A DNA stretch of 64,000 bases, taken from the NCBI RefSeq assembly GCF_018310535.1, contig NZ_CP074102.1, positions 5,704,001 through 5,768,000 of the forward strand, written 5' to 3'. A program made the position numbers and the translations under genes. This document shows, piece after piece, positions 34,875-44,260 of this stretch (positions within the stretch are counted from its first letter, which is position 1; each line of letters starts with the position of its first letter). This DNA is from Streptomyces mirabilis (GTDB lineage Bacteria > Actinomycetota > Actinomycetes > Streptomycetales > Streptomycetaceae). The notes below the pieces were generated by a model. That model saw nothing but the letters and a program-made list of their open reading frames with translations. It was not told the DNA's origin and ran no database searches.

Positions 34875-35288
34875 GTGAGCCAGCGCACCCTCGTCCTCCT
34901 CAAGCCCGACGCCGTCCGTCGCGGCCTGACCGGCGAGATCATCAGCCGCATCGAGCGCAAGGCCGGCTGGCAGATCACCGCGCTGGAGCTGCGCACACTG
35001 GACCAGGACACGCTGGAGCAGCACTACGGCGAGCACAAGGGCAAGCCGTTCTACGAGCCGCTGGTGGAGTTCATGGCGTCCGGCCCGGTCGTGGCGCTGG
35101 TCGTCGAGGGCGAGCGGGTCATCGAGGGCGTGCGCGCGCTCGCCGGCCCCACCGACCCCATCGCCGCCGCCCCCGGTTCCATCCGCGGCGACTACGGTGT
35201 GATCGTCCGCGAGAACCTGATCCACGCCTCCGACTCCGAGGAGTCCGCCGAGCGCGAGCTGAAGATCTTCTTCCCCGGCCGCGTCTGA
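34875..35288 (+). CDS. ndk: Nucleoside diphosphate kinase
   Basis: A 137-residue kinase that moves phosphate between nucleoside tri- and diphosphates. It starts SQRTLVLLKPDAVRRGLTGE with the ATP-site Lys. The usual RNLIHGSDS motif is here ENLIHASDSEESAEREL, with the phospho-accepting His at about residue 117. Ala replaces the usual Gly after it, a mild variant common in this genus. GTG 34875 has AAGGAG about seven bases upstream. Confidence 0.96.
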   Translation: MSQRTLVLLKPDAVRRGLTGEIISRIERKAGWQITALELRTLDQDTLEQHYGEHKGKPFYEPLVEFMASGPVVALVVEGERVIEGVRALAGPTDPIAAAPGSIRGDYGVIVRENLIHASDSEESAERELKIFFPGRV

Positions 35289-35385
35289 CACCTCCTCGCA
35301 GTCGCGTCCGAGTCACTTCCCGGACACTTCCGAGTCGCGCCCGAGCCGCCGTCCAAGTCGCGTCGACGCCGCACAGACATCACGA

Positions 35386-35404
35386 TTACAAGATGTTCTT
35401 GTAA
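35386..35404. promoter_or_regulatory. AT-rich 7-5-7 dyad in the mreB upstream region
   Basis: TTACAAGATGTTCTTGTAA is a perfect 7-bp dyad with a 5-base centre, followed by two further CTTGNAAAGG direct repeats (35408-35426). It lies about 300 bp before mreB in a 417-bp gap without any gene and looks like an operator; the binding protein is unknown. Confidence 0.5.
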
Positions 35405-35705
35405 CGGCTTGCAAAGGCTTGTAAAGGACTTACGTCCCGGCCCGATGCCTGATCGGGGACGGCCGTGGAAATTCCGGCCGTCCCGCGGCATATGCGTGCC
35501 GATCGGGGGAACGCGTGCCCCCGTTGGGCCGTCTCCACAAGCGGGGCGGCGCCACGCATGCTGACAATGGCGAAGACCCTCGCGCAGTGTTCGTGCAGGC
35601 GCGTCTACGATGGAGACCTTCACGTCACTGCACCCACCTCGCCGTTCCTAAAAAGCCGTCAAAGCTCCGCTTGGGAAGGCCAGACGAATCCTGATGGGGA
35701 ACTCA

Positions 35706-36725
35706 ATGTCGTTCATCGGCCGTGACATGGCTGTCGACCTCGGGACCGCCAACACGCTGGTGTACGTCAGGGGTCGCGGGATCGTACTCAACGAGCCGTC
35801 CGTCGTCGCGATCAACACCAACACCGGTGGCATCCTCGCGGTCGGCGCGGAGGCGAAGAAGATGATCGGGCGGACCCCCGGCAACATCGTTGCCGTGCGT
35901 CCACTGAAGGACGGTGTCATCGCCGACTTCGAGATCACCGAGCGCATGCTCCGCTACTTCATTCTGAAGATCCACAAGCGGCGCTATCTCGCCCGTCCCC
36001 GTGTCGTCGTCTGTGTGCCCTCGGGCATCACGGGTGTCGAGCGCCGTGCCGTCATCGAGGCGTCGTCCCAGGCCGGCGCTCGCCAGGTGCACATCATCGA
36101 GGAGCCCATGGCCGCGGCCATCGGCTCCGGCCTGCCGGTCCACGAGGCCACCGGCAACATGGTGGTGGACATCGGCGGCGGCACCACGGAGGTCGCGGTC
36201 ATCTCGCTCGGCGGCATCGTCACCGCCCAGTCCATCCGTGTCGCGGGCGACGAGCTGGACAACGCGATCATCCAGCACATCAAGAAGGAGTACAGCCTCC
36301 TTCTCGGTGAGCGCACCGCCGAACAGATCAAGATCACGATCGGTTCGGCGTACGACCTGGACACCGACGAGCACACCGAGATCCGCGGCCGGGATCTCGT
36401 CTCCGGGCTGCCCAAGACCGTTGTCATCTCCGCGGCCGAGGTGCGCAAGGCGATCGAGGAACCGGTCAACGCGATCGTCGACGCCGTGAAGACGACGCTC
36501 GACAAGTGCCCGCCGGAGTTGTCGGGTGACGTGATGGACCGCGGAATCGTTCTGACGGGCGGCGGGGCGTTGCTGCGCGGCCTCGACGAGCGCCTGCGCC
36601 GCGAGACCGGTATGCCGATCCACATCGCCGAGGACCCGCTGGACAGCGTGGCGCTCGGCTCCGGCAAGTGCGTCGAGGAATTCGAGGCGCTCCAGCAGGT
36701 TCTGGACGCCCAGCCGCGCAGATGA
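35706..36725 (+). CDS. mreB: Rod-shape actin homologue MreB
   Basis: A 339-residue ATP-binding actin-like protein. Phosphate-1 is [18 protein letters not shown], phosphate-2 [19 protein letters not shown], and the adenosine motif [13 protein letters not shown]. In Streptomyces MreB acts mainly in spore-wall synthesis rather than rod shape. ATG 35706 ([13 protein letters not shown]) has GGGGA five bases upstream; ATG 35694, giving MGNSMSF, is possible. It is first in the mreB-mreC-mreD-mrdA-rodA cluster. Confidence 0.96.
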   Translation: MSFIGRDMAVDLGTANTLVYVRGRGIVLNEPSVVAINTNTGGILAVGAEAKKMIGRTPGNIVAVRPLKDGVIADFEITERMLRYFILKIHKRRYLARPRVVVCVPSGITGVERRAVIEASSQAGARQVHIIEEPMAAAIGSGLPVHEATGNMVVDIGGGTTEVAVISLGGIVTAQSIRVAGDELDNAIIQHIKKEYSLLLGERTAEQIKITIGSAYDLDTDEHTEIRGRDLVSGLPKTVVISAAEVRKAIEEPVNAIVDAVKTTLDKCPPELSGDVMDRGIVLTGGGALLRGLDERLRRETGMPIHIAEDPLDSVALGSGKCVEEFEALQQVLDAQPRR

Positions 36726-36879
36726 GGTAACTCTTCGATTCCGCCGTACGGGATGATCGCTTCTCGTGCGGCGGATCGTTGATATTGAGGCATAAGCTCC
36801 CCCATAACACCCTTGGGCGTCAGCACTCGCTCGGGGTGCGTTCCTGTTGACACCGACGAGGAAGGCACGGCCGCCGCAC

Positions 36880-37818
36880 GTGAGGGACACACGAGAGAGC
36901 CGGCTGCTCCTGGTGCTGCTGATCGCCATCGCGTTCGCTTTGATCACGGTGGACATCCGTGGTGGACAGGACTCACCGGTCCAGGGTGCCCGCCAGGCCG
37001 CCGCGGCGGTCTTCGGCCCGATCGAGAACGGGGTGTCCTCCGCGGTCGACCCCGTCGGCAACGCGATCGCCGCGGTCCGCGACTCGGACAGCCGACACGA
37101 TCGCATCGCCCAACTCGAGCATGACAACACGGCGCTGAAGGCCAAGCTCGGCAGTGACGACCGCAATCGCAGCCGTCTCAACCAGCTCGACAAGATGCTG
37201 AAGATGGCCGGCGCCGGACAGTACGGCATCAAGGGCGCCGAGGTCATCGCCATAGGAGCCGCCCAGGGCTTCTCCTGGACCGTGACCATCGACGTCGGCA
37301 GCAACGACGGTATCCAGCGCGACATGACGGTCCTGAACGGCGACGGGCTCGTCGGTCGCGTCACCACCGTCGGTCCGGACACCGCCACGGTGCTGCTCGC
37401 CAACGACCCCGATTTCACCGTCGGTACGCGGATGGAGTCCAGCGACGAGCTCGGATTCGCCTCCGGTCAGGGTGACCGCCCGCTGCGGGTGGAGATGCTC
37501 AACGGCAAGGCGAAGATCAAGAAGGGGGACCGGCTGGTCACCTTCGGCTCGCAGGCCGACAAGCCCTTCGTGCCCGGCGTCCCGGTCGGCGTGGTCTCCC
37601 GTGTCGACCCGTCGGGCGGCGACCTGACCCGCACGATCTACGTCACGCCGTACGTCTCGTTCTCGAAGCTCGACATCGTCGGTGTCGTCGTAGAGGCCCC
37701 CCGCAAGGACCCACGTGACACGGTGCTGCCGGCCAAGCCCAAACCGACGCCCACGCCGACCGTGACCGTGACGGTCACCCCCTCGGCGTCCGAGCCCGTC
37801 ACCGGCCAGACGCCGTAG
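36880..37818 (+). CDS. mreC: Rod-shape protein MreC
   Basis: A 312-residue bitopic membrane protein that links MreB to periplasmic cell-wall synthases. One membrane span near the N-terminus (SRLLLVLLIAIAFALITVD) is followed by a coiled coil (HDRIAQLEHDNTALKAKLG) and the beta-rich MreC domain (GLVGRVTTVGPDTATVLLAN). The C-terminus is Pro/Thr-rich. I chose GTG 36880 (VRDTRESRLLLV) from family memory; the ribosome site is poor, and an upstream TTG at 36847 would add 11 residues. It lies 154 bp after mreB and 13 bp before mreD. Confidence 0.93.
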   Translation: MRDTRESRLLLVLLIAIAFALITVDIRGGQDSPVQGARQAAAAVFGPIENGVSSAVDPVGNAIAAVRDSDSRHDRIAQLEHDNTALKAKLGSDDRNRSRLNQLDKMLKMAGAGQYGIKGAEVIAIGAAQGFSWTVTIDVGSNDGIQRDMTVLNGDGLVGRVTTVGPDTATVLLANDPDFTVGTRMESSDELGFASGQGDRPLRVEMLNGKAKIKKGDRLVTFGSQADKPFVPGVPVGVVSRVDPSGGDLTRTIYVTPYVSFSKLDIVGVVVEAPRKDPRDTVLPAKPKPTPTPTVTVTVTPSASEPVTGQTP

Positions 37819-37831
37819 GAGCTGAATCCCC

Positions 37832-38497
37832 ATGCGTTTCAATCGGATGCTGCTCTCCGCCACTCTGGTGGTGGTCGCCCTGGTGATCCAGGTGAGCGTC
37901 CTCGCCCGTCTCCACCTCCCGGGCGCCGTCCCGGACCTCGTCCTGCTCACCGTGCTGGCCCTCGCCATGGTCTACGGCCACGTCGGTGGCGCCCTCATCG
38001 GCTTCGCCGCCGGTCTGCTCGCCGACCTCGCCCCGCCCGCCGACCACGCCGCCGGGCGCTACGCCCTCGTGCTGTGCGTCATCGGCTACCTCGCGGGGCT
38101 GGCGAAGCCGGAGAACGGCCAGCTCAAGTCGGCGACCGGCCCGATGGCCGTGGTCGTCGCCGCCGCGATCGGCTCCACCCTGCTGTACGCCGGTGTCGGC
38201 GCCCTCGTCGGCGACACCGCCGCCCGCCATGTGGGCCTGGGCAGCCTGCTGTTCACGGCCGCCCTGTACGACCTGCTGCTCGCGCCGTTCGTGGTTCCGG
38301 GGCTGATGGCCCTGGCCCGGCGCTCCGAGAGCAATCCGCTGGCCGATTCCAACAGCGCCAAGGCCGCCGACGTCTCCTCGGGCTGGCTGGCCTCCGGCAC
38401 CGGCCTGCGCATCGGCAGCCAGCGCGGCCACCGGGTCAAGGCCGCCCGGGCGCGCGTCGCCCGCGCGGGGCGCATCAAGGGGGTCAAGCGCCTGTGA
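37832..38497 (+). CDS. mreD: Rod-shape protein MreD
   Basis: A 221-residue integral membrane protein with about five or six spans, partner of MreC. It starts MRFNRMLLSATLVVVALVIQ and has the family's PDLVLLTVLALAMVYGHVGG and AAGLLADLAPP. The C-terminal 45 residues are basic (GHRVKAARARVARAGRIKG) and probably cytoplasmic. The gene follows mreC closely. Confidence 0.93.
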   Translation: MRFNRMLLSATLVVVALVIQVSVLARLHLPGAVPDLVLLTVLALAMVYGHVGGALIGFAAGLLADLAPPADHAAGRYALVLCVIGYLAGLAKPENGQLKSATGPMAVVVAAAIGSTLLYAGVGALVGDTAARHVGLGSLLFTAALYDLLLAPFVVPGLMALARRSESNPLADSNSAKAADVSSGWLASGTGLRIGSQRGHRVKAARARVARAGRIKGVKRL

Positions 38498-38640
38498 GGG
38501 CAAGACAGTTGTCCGACCCCGGGGTCGAGGCCTCCAGGTTCGCCGTGTACTCGTATGACTCGTACGCATGTGGCGCCCCGTACGCAGATGGCGCGCGCGC
38601 CCGTGTCCCGTACCCACTCTGAGAGGGGGAGGCAGCACCA

Positions 38641-40902
38641 GTGACCAACATTCCCGAGACCGGCAGGACCCCACGGGTACAGATCCGACTCGTGGTCATC
38701 CAGATCCTCGTCCTCTCCCTCCTCGGCACCCTCGGCGGCCGCCTCTGGTACCTCCAGATCCGCAACGGCCAGGAGTACGCCAAGGAAGCCTCCGGCAACC
38801 ACGTCCAGCAGGTCGTCCAGCCCGCCGTACGCGGCTCGATCCTCGACGCGCGCGGAGTGCCGATCGCCGACAACGAGACCCGGCTCGTGGTTTCGGCCTC
38901 GCGCACCGATCTGCTGAAGATGAAGGACGACGGCAAGGCGGTCCTGACGAAGCTGGCCGACGTGCTGGACATGAAGCCCGAGGACGTCATCCAGAAGGTC
39001 CGGCTGTGTGACGCGAAGACGCCGCAGCCCTGCTGGAACGGCTCCCCGTACCAGCCCATCCCCATCACCGACGAGGCCACCGCCAAGCAGGCCCTGCAGA
39101 TCCGTGAGCGCTCCGAGGACTTCCCCGGCATCAGCGCCGAGCCCGAGGCCGTACGCCGCTACGCCGCCCCCGGCAAGGCCAACACCGCTCAGGTCCTCGG
39201 CTATCTCTCGCCCGTCACGGACGCCGAGATCACCCAGGCCAAGGACAGCAGCTCGCCCTACCTCCGTTCCGACCAGGTCGGCCGCTCCGGCCTCGAGCGC
39301 CAGTACGACAAGGAGTTGCGCGGCAAGGCAGGCGTCACCCGTTACGAGGTCGACAACCTCGGTCGCGTGATCGGCAAGGCCAAGAGCGACGCGGCCCAGT
39401 CCGGCTCCAACCTCGTCACCAGCATCGACTCCCGCGTCCAGCGGGTCGCCGAGTACGAGCTGGACACGGCGATGAAGACCGCCCGCCAGCAGTTCGACAA
39501 GATCACCGGCGAGAACTACAAGGCGGACTCGGGCGCCGTCGTGGTGATGGAGGCCAAGACCGGCCGGATCGTCGCCATGGCGTCCGCCCCGACGTACGAC
39601 CCGAACGCCTGGGTCGGCGGCATCTCCGCCAAGGACTACAAGGCCCTCACCGGGAAGAACTCCGACTACCCGCTGCTCAACAGGGCCATACAGGGTCAGT
39701 CCGCGCCCGGTTCGACCTTCAAGGTGGTCTCCACGGCCGCCGCGGTCGAGGCCGGCTACGAGTGGGACGGCGGCTACCCCTGCACCAGCTCGTACTCGGT
39801 GGGCGGCCAGGTCTTCAAGAACTTCGAGGGCGAGAACTTCGGCCCCATCTCGCTCGGCCGGGCCCTCGAGGTCTCCTGCGACACCGTCTTCTACGGCCTC
39901 GCTGACAACGAGTGGAAGAAGGACGGCGGCATCAACCCCAAGAAGGGGGAGCCGAAGGACTACTTCTTCAAGGCCGCGCACCAGTTCGGCCTCGGCAAGG
40001 AGACCGGCGTCGACCTGCCCAACGAGGTCACCGGCCGCGTCCCGGACCGCCAGTGGAAGCAGAGCTACTGGAAGGCCAACAAGGACGTCTGGTGCAAGAC
40101 CGGCAAGAAGGACGGCGACTACGTCCAGAAGATCGCGTACGAGAACTGCCTCGAGGGCAACAAGATGCGCGAGGGTGACGAGATCAACTACTCCATCGGT
40201 CAGGGCGACACCCTTGTCACCCCGATCCAGGAGGCCATGATCTACGGGGCGCTCGCCAACGGCGGCACCATCCACGCGCCGACCATCGGAAAGGCGATCG
40301 TCAGCGCCGACGGCAAGACCGTCCAGGAGATCAAGCCCAAGGTCAGCGGCAAGCTCCCGGTCAGCAAGGACACGCTCAAGGGCATGAACTCGGCCCTCGA
40401 AGGCGTCGTCACCCGCGGTACCGCCGCCTGGAAGTTCGGCGGCTGGCCGCAGGACAAGATCACGCTGCACGCCAAGACCGGTACCGCCGAGGTCTACGGC
40501 AAGCAGACCACGTCCTGGTTCGCCACATACACCAAGGACTACACGGTCGTCATGACCATCGCCCAGGCCGGTACGGGTTCCGGTGCCTCCGGTGAGGCCG
40601 TGCGCAACATCTACAACGCGCTCTACGGCGTCCAGGCCGACGGTTCCATCGACAACTCGAAGGCCCTCCTCCCCACCCCCCAGAAGGGCCTCCCGAAGAT
40701 CCAGACGGACGGTTCGATCGACACTCCGGAGATCTCCAAGGACCCGGTCAAGGACCTCCAGGCCAGCGAGTCGCCCTCGCCCGGGGCCACCGACCAGCAA
40801 CTGCCCGCGGGCACCACGCCGTCCCCGACGGCCAGTAACCGGAACACCCGAAGGCGTACGAACCGTCCGAAGAAGCGGCGGGGGACGAGGATCCTGACAT
40901 GA
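38641..40902 (+). CDS. mrdA: Penicillin-binding protein 2 (MrdA), elongation transpeptidase
   Basis: A 753-residue class B penicillin-binding protein that cross-links peptidoglycan with RodA. One N-terminal membrane span (LVVIQILVLSLLGTLGGRLW) is followed by the dimerisation domain (GSILDARGVPIADN) and the transpeptidase domain. The active-site SxxK is APGSTFKVV, the SxN-equivalent INYSIGQGD, and the KTG box LHAKTGTAEVYG. The C-terminal tail is Ser/Pro-rich and then strongly basic (RRRTNRPKKRRG). GTG 38641 has GGGGGAGG upstream. The stop overlaps the rodA start by four bases. Confidence 0.95.
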   Translation: MTNIPETGRTPRVQIRLVVIQILVLSLLGTLGGRLWYLQIRNGQEYAKEASGNHVQQVVQPAVRGSILDARGVPIADNETRLVVSASRTDLLKMKDDGKAVLTKLADVLDMKPEDVIQKVRLCDAKTPQPCWNGSPYQPIPITDEATAKQALQIRERSEDFPGISAEPEAVRRYAAPGKANTAQVLGYLSPVTDAEITQAKDSSSPYLRSDQVGRSGLERQYDKELRGKAGVTRYEVDNLGRVIGKAKSDAAQSGSNLVTSIDSRVQRVAEYELDTAMKTARQQFDKITGENYKADSGAVVVMEAKTGRIVAMASAPTYDPNAWVGGISAKDYKALTGKNSDYPLLNRAIQGQSAPGSTFKVVSTAAAVEAGYEWDGGYPCTSSYSVGGQVFKNFEGENFGPISLGRALEVSCDTVFYGLADNEWKKDGGINPKKGEPKDYFFKAAHQFGLGKETGVDLPNEVTGRVPDRQWKQSYWKANKDVWCKTGKKDGDYVQKIAYENCLEGNKMREGDEINYSIGQGDTLVTPIQEAMIYGALANGGTIHAPTIGKAIVSADGKTVQEIKPKVSGKLPVSKDTLKGMNSALEGVVTRGTAAWKFGGWPQDKITLHAKTGTAEVYGKQTTSWFATYTKDYTVVMTIAQAGTGSGASGEAVRNIYNALYGVQADGSIDNSKALLPTPQKGLPKIQTDGSIDTPEISKDPVKDLQASESPSPGATDQQLPAGTTPSPTASNRNTRRRTNRPKKRRGTRILT

Positions 40903-42095
40903 CCGGAGCGAACAACTTCTCCGTCTCCGGCTACGGCCCCGCCCGCGGCGGGATGTCACGGCTCTTCGCCCGTGACTCCCTGGCCCGCCGCCTGGACTGG
41001 CCGATACTGCTGTCGGCCCTCGCGCTCTCCCTGATCGGCTCGGCCCTCGTCTACTCGGCGACCCGCAACCGCACCGAGATCAACCAGGGCGACCCGTACT
41101 ACTTCCTCATCCGCCACCTCATGAACACCGGCATCGGCTTCGGCCTGATGGTCGGCACGATCTGGCTGGGCCACCGCACCCTGCGTACGGCGGTCCCGAT
41201 CCTGTACGGCCTCTCGGTCTTCATGATCCTGCTGGTGCTGACCCCGATCGGCGCGACGATCAACGGCCAGCGCAACTGGCTCGTCGTGGGCGGTCTGTCG
41301 CTCCAGCCCGCCGAGTTCATCAAGATCACGATCATCCTGGGCATGGCGATGCTGCTGGCCACCCGGGTGGACGCGGGTGACAAGCAGTACCCCGACCACC
41401 GCACGGTGCTGCAGGCGCTGGGCCTCGCGTCCGTCCCGATGATGGTCGTGCTGCTCATGCCCGACCTGGGCACGATCATGGTCGCGGTCATCATCGTGCT
41501 CGGTGTGCTGCTCGCCTCCGGCGCCTCCAACCGCTGGGTGTTCGGTCTCCTCGGCGCCGGTGCGCTGGGCGCGGTGGCGATCTGGCGGCTCAAGATCCTC
41601 GACGAGTACCAGATCAACCGCTTCGCCGCCTTCGCCAACCCCAACCTCGACCCGGCGGGCGTCGGCTACAACACCAACCAGGCCCGTATCGCCATCGGCT
41701 CCGGCGGCCTCTTCGGCACGGGCCTGGGCCACGGCTCCCAGACCACGGGCCAGTTCGTCCCGGAACAGCAGACAGACTTCGTCTTCACGGTCGCGGGCGA
41801 GGAACTGGGCTTCGTGGGCGCCGGCCTGATCCTGCTCCTGCTGGGCGTCGTCCTGTGGCGGGCCTGCCGCATCGCCCGCGAGACCACCGAGCTGTACGGC
41901 ACGATCGTCGCCGCCGGCATCATCGCCTGGTTCGCCTTCCAGGCCTTCGAGAACATCGGCATGACCCTCGGCATCATGCCGGTGGCGGGCCTTCCCCTGC
42001 CCTTCGTCTCCTACGGCGGTTCGTCGATGTTCGCGGTGTGGGTGGCGGTGGGGTTGTTGCAGTCGATCAGAGTCCAGCGCCCCATGTCGGCGTAG
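40899..42095 (+). CDS. rodA: RodA/SEDS-family peptidoglycan glycosyltransferase
   Basis: A 398-residue polytopic protein of the SEDS family that polymerises lipid II. Marks include GQRNWLVVGGLSLQPAEFIK with the family's Pro-Ala-Glu, PDLGTIMVAVIIVLGVLLAS, GSGGLFGTGLGHGSQTTGQF, VPEQQTDFVFTVAGEELGF (catalytic Asp) and PFVSYGGSSMFAVWVAVGL. It begins within the stop of mrdA (ATGA), showing coupled translation of the PBP2-RodA pair. In S. coelicolor its counterpart is known as sfr. The region after it holds repeats. Confidence 0.95.
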   Translation: MTGANNFSVSGYGPARGGMSRLFARDSLARRLDWPILLSALALSLIGSALVYSATRNRTEINQGDPYYFLIRHLMNTGIGFGLMVGTIWLGHRTLRTAVPILYGLSVFMILLVLTPIGATINGQRNWLVVGGLSLQPAEFIKITIILGMAMLLATRVDAGDKQYPDHRTVLQALGLASVPMMVVLLMPDLGTIMVAVIIVLGVLLASGASNRWVFGLLGAGALGAVAIWRLKILDEYQINRFAAFANPNLDPAGVGYNTNQARIAIGSGGLFGTGLGHGSQTTGQFVPEQQTDFVFTVAGEELGFVGAGLILLLLGVVLWRACRIARETTELYGTIVAAGIIAWFAFQAFENIGMTLGIMPVAGLPLPFVSYGGSSMFAVWVAVGLLQSIRVQRPMSA

Positions 42096-42183
42096 GCCTC
42101 CGGCGGTTGGTCGGGAGGGGGTGCGTTGGTGGGTGGGGGTTCCTTGTCCGCGGGTGGGTCGAGGCTGCGCCCCGCTGCGGTCC

Positions 42184-42310
42184 GGTGGGCGACGGTCGCG
42201 CAGTTCCCCGCGCCCCTGGGGCATCGGGGCTGCGCCCCGGATCCCCGCCGGCCGGGAGGTTCTTTGGCCGCGGGCTGGTGGGGGCTGGTCGCGCAGTTCC
42301 CCGCGCCCCT
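42184..42310 (+). repeat. Interspersed GC-rich repeat, copies 9 and 10
   Basis: Two direct copies of the core CGCGCAGTTCCCCGCGCCCC (about 42197 and 42289), each preceded by GGTGGG and followed by a run rich in CTGGGG or TAAAAGCC. Confidence 0.82.
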
Positions 42311-42333
42311 AAAAGCCTCCGCCTGGCCCGCGC

Positions 42334-42466
42334 CTTCAGCCCGTCCGGCGCTTGAGGACGAGGCCGTTCAGGCCGATGCGGGGGTCCAGGGGGCGCAGCG
42401 CCCCTGGTGGGGTTGAAGGGGCGGAGCCCCTGGGGATGGGACGGGGTAGGGGCGGCGGGGGCGAGA
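42334..42466 (+). repeat. Second interspersed repeat family, copy 2
   Basis: Begins CTTCAGCCCGTCCGGCGCTT and follows the copy at 15368-15497 through GAGGCCGTTCAGGCCGATG and GGGGTCCAGGGGGCGCAGCG to GGGGCGGCGGGGGCGAGA. With the preceding repeat it fills the 443-bp rodA-CYTH gap. Confidence 0.82.
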
Positions 42467-42526
42467 TCCGGTCGTTCCCGGAGGTCCCGGCACGGGCTGG
42501 TACTGCCATCCCGGCCCGACAGCCAC

Positions 42527-42532
42527 TAGATT
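42527..42532 (+). promoter_or_regulatory. -10 box for leaderless CYTH-CHAD mRNA
   Basis: TAGATT ends six bases before ATG 42539, with no ribosome site between, the same arrangement as at valS and folC. Confidence 0.5.
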
Positions 42533-42538
42533 CAGTTC

Positions 42539-44179
42539 ATGGCGGACACCAAGCGCGAAATCGAGCGAAAGTACGAGGGTCCCCCGGCCGGCGGCGACGC
42601 GCCACTCCCGGACCTGACCGACGTCCCGGGAGTCTCGGGCGTCATCGACAAGGGTGTAGCCGAACTGGACGCCACCTACTACGACACGGCCGACCAGCGG
42701 CTCGCGACCGCCTCCCTCACCCTCCGCCGCCGCACCGGCGGCGACGACGCGGGCTGGCACCTCAAACTCCCCGTCTCCGAGGGCGTCCGCGACGAAATCC
42801 GCGCCCCCCTCTCCGACACCGTCCCCGAAGACCTGACCGCCCTCGTCCGCTCCCGCATCCGCGAGGCCGAACTGGTCCCCGTCGTACGTCTCCTGTCGGC
42901 CCGCGACGTCCGTCACCTCGTCGACGCCTCCGGCACCCTCCTCGCCGAGGTCAGCGTCGACCGCGTCCATGCGGAGCGCCTCAGTGGCGGCGCGGGCAGC
43001 GCGGAATGGACCGAGATCGAGGTGGAACTCGCCGACGACGGCGATCCGGCCTTCCTCGACAAGGTCGAGAAGAAGCTCCGCAAGGCGGGCCTCACACGCT
43101 CCGCCTCCGCGTCCAAACTGGCCAAGGCACTCGACGACACGGCCCCCCGGAAGTCCGCGGCGCCGGAGAAGCCCGAGAAGGCTGAGAAGACGGGCAAGGC
43201 GGGGAGAGCGGGCAAGGCGGGGAAAGCCGACAAAGTCGCTGACGCGTCGAAGGCGAAGGCGACGGCGACGGTGACGGCCGCGAAGCCCGAACCCCCCGAT
43301 TCGGCCCCGCGCACCGCCGGCGACCACGTCCTCGTCTACGTCCGAGCCCAGCGCGACGCGATCGTCGAGCTGGACCCCGCCGTCCGCCGCGACGTGCCCG
43401 ACTCCGTGCACCGTATGCGCGTCGCCACCCGCCGCCTCCGCAGCACCTTCCGCTCGTACGGCAAGATCCTCGACCGCACCGTCACCGACCCGATCGGCGT
43501 CGAGCTGAAGTGGCTCGCCGCCGAGCTGGGCGTCGACCGCGACCAGGAGGTCCTCACCGAGCACCTGACGGCGGCGCTCGACGACCTCCCGTCCGAACTG
43601 GTCACGGGTCCCGTCCAGGCCCGTGTGAGCACCTGGTCGGGGGCCCGCCGCTCCGGCTCCAGGCAACGCCTGATCGCCGTACTGGACGGCAAGCGCTACC
43701 TGGACCTGCTGACGACGCTGGACACCCTGGTGGCCGGCCCGCCCCTGCTGGAGGCGGCCTCGAAGAAGCCCGAGAAAGTGATCGCCAAGGCCGTACGGAA
43801 GGATTTCAAGAAGGTCGCCGACCTGGTCGGCGAGGCCCTGGAGCTGCCGCCCGGCTCCGAGCGCGACCTCGCGATGCACGACGCCCGCAAGAAGGCCAAG
43901 CGCACGCGCTACGCGGCCGAGGCGGCCACCCCCGCCCTCGGCAATCCCGCCGCCGACCTGGTCAAGTCGATGAAGTCCCTGCAGACGCTGCTGGGCGACC
44001 ACCAGGACAGCGTGATGGTCCGCGGGACCTTGCGGGAGCTGGCGACCGAGGCGCACGAGGCGGGCGAGAACGCGTTCACGTACGGAGTGCTGTACGGCCG
44101 CCAGGAGCAGCGCGCGGCGGCGCTGGAGGCGGCGCTGCCGGGGGAGTGGGAGGCGATCGAGGACAAGGGTGCCGTCTGA
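42539..44179 (+). CDS. CYTH and CHAD domain-containing protein
   Basis: A 546-residue cytoplasmic protein. Residues 1-205 are a CYTH triphosphate-tunnel domain, with the defining EIERK motif at residues 7-11, the basic LTLRRRTGG and WHLKLP strands, and EIEVEL. A Lys/Ala-rich linker (KTGKAGRAGKAGKADK) joins it to a CHAD domain from about residue 260, which has conserved His and basic residues (SVHRMRVATRRLRSTFRSYG and LAMHDARKKAKRTRYAAE) that bind polyphosphate. Function is probably in polyphosphate or triphosphate metabolism; the substrate is unknown. Confidence 0.92.
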   Translation: MADTKREIERKYEGPPAGGDAPLPDLTDVPGVSGVIDKGVAELDATYYDTADQRLATASLTLRRRTGGDDAGWHLKLPVSEGVRDEIRAPLSDTVPEDLTALVRSRIREAELVPVVRLLSARDVRHLVDASGTLLAEVSVDRVHAERLSGGAGSAEWTEIEVELADDGDPAFLDKVEKKLRKAGLTRSASASKLAKALDDTAPRKSAAPEKPEKAEKTGKAGRAGKAGKADKVADASKAKATATVTAAKPEPPDSAPRTAGDHVLVYVRAQRDAIVELDPAVRRDVPDSVHRMRVATRRLRSTFRSYGKILDRTVTDPIGVELKWLAAELGVDRDQEVLTEHLTAALDDLPSELVTGPVQARVSTWSGARRSGSRQRLIAVLDGKRYLDLLTTLDTLVAGPPLLEAASKKPEKVIAKAVRKDFKKVADLVGEALELPPGSERDLAMHDARKKAKRTRYAAEAATPALGNPAADLVKSMKSLQTLLGDHQDSVMVRGTLRELATEAHEAGENAFTYGVLYGRQEQRAAALEAALPGEWEAIEDKGAV

Positions 44180-44260
44180 GGCGTACGGGGGCCGGTCCCG
44201 GCCGCGTTAGTCTGGATGGTCACCCCTGTCAGTACCTCCCAGCTCACGAAGGTTCGCGAG

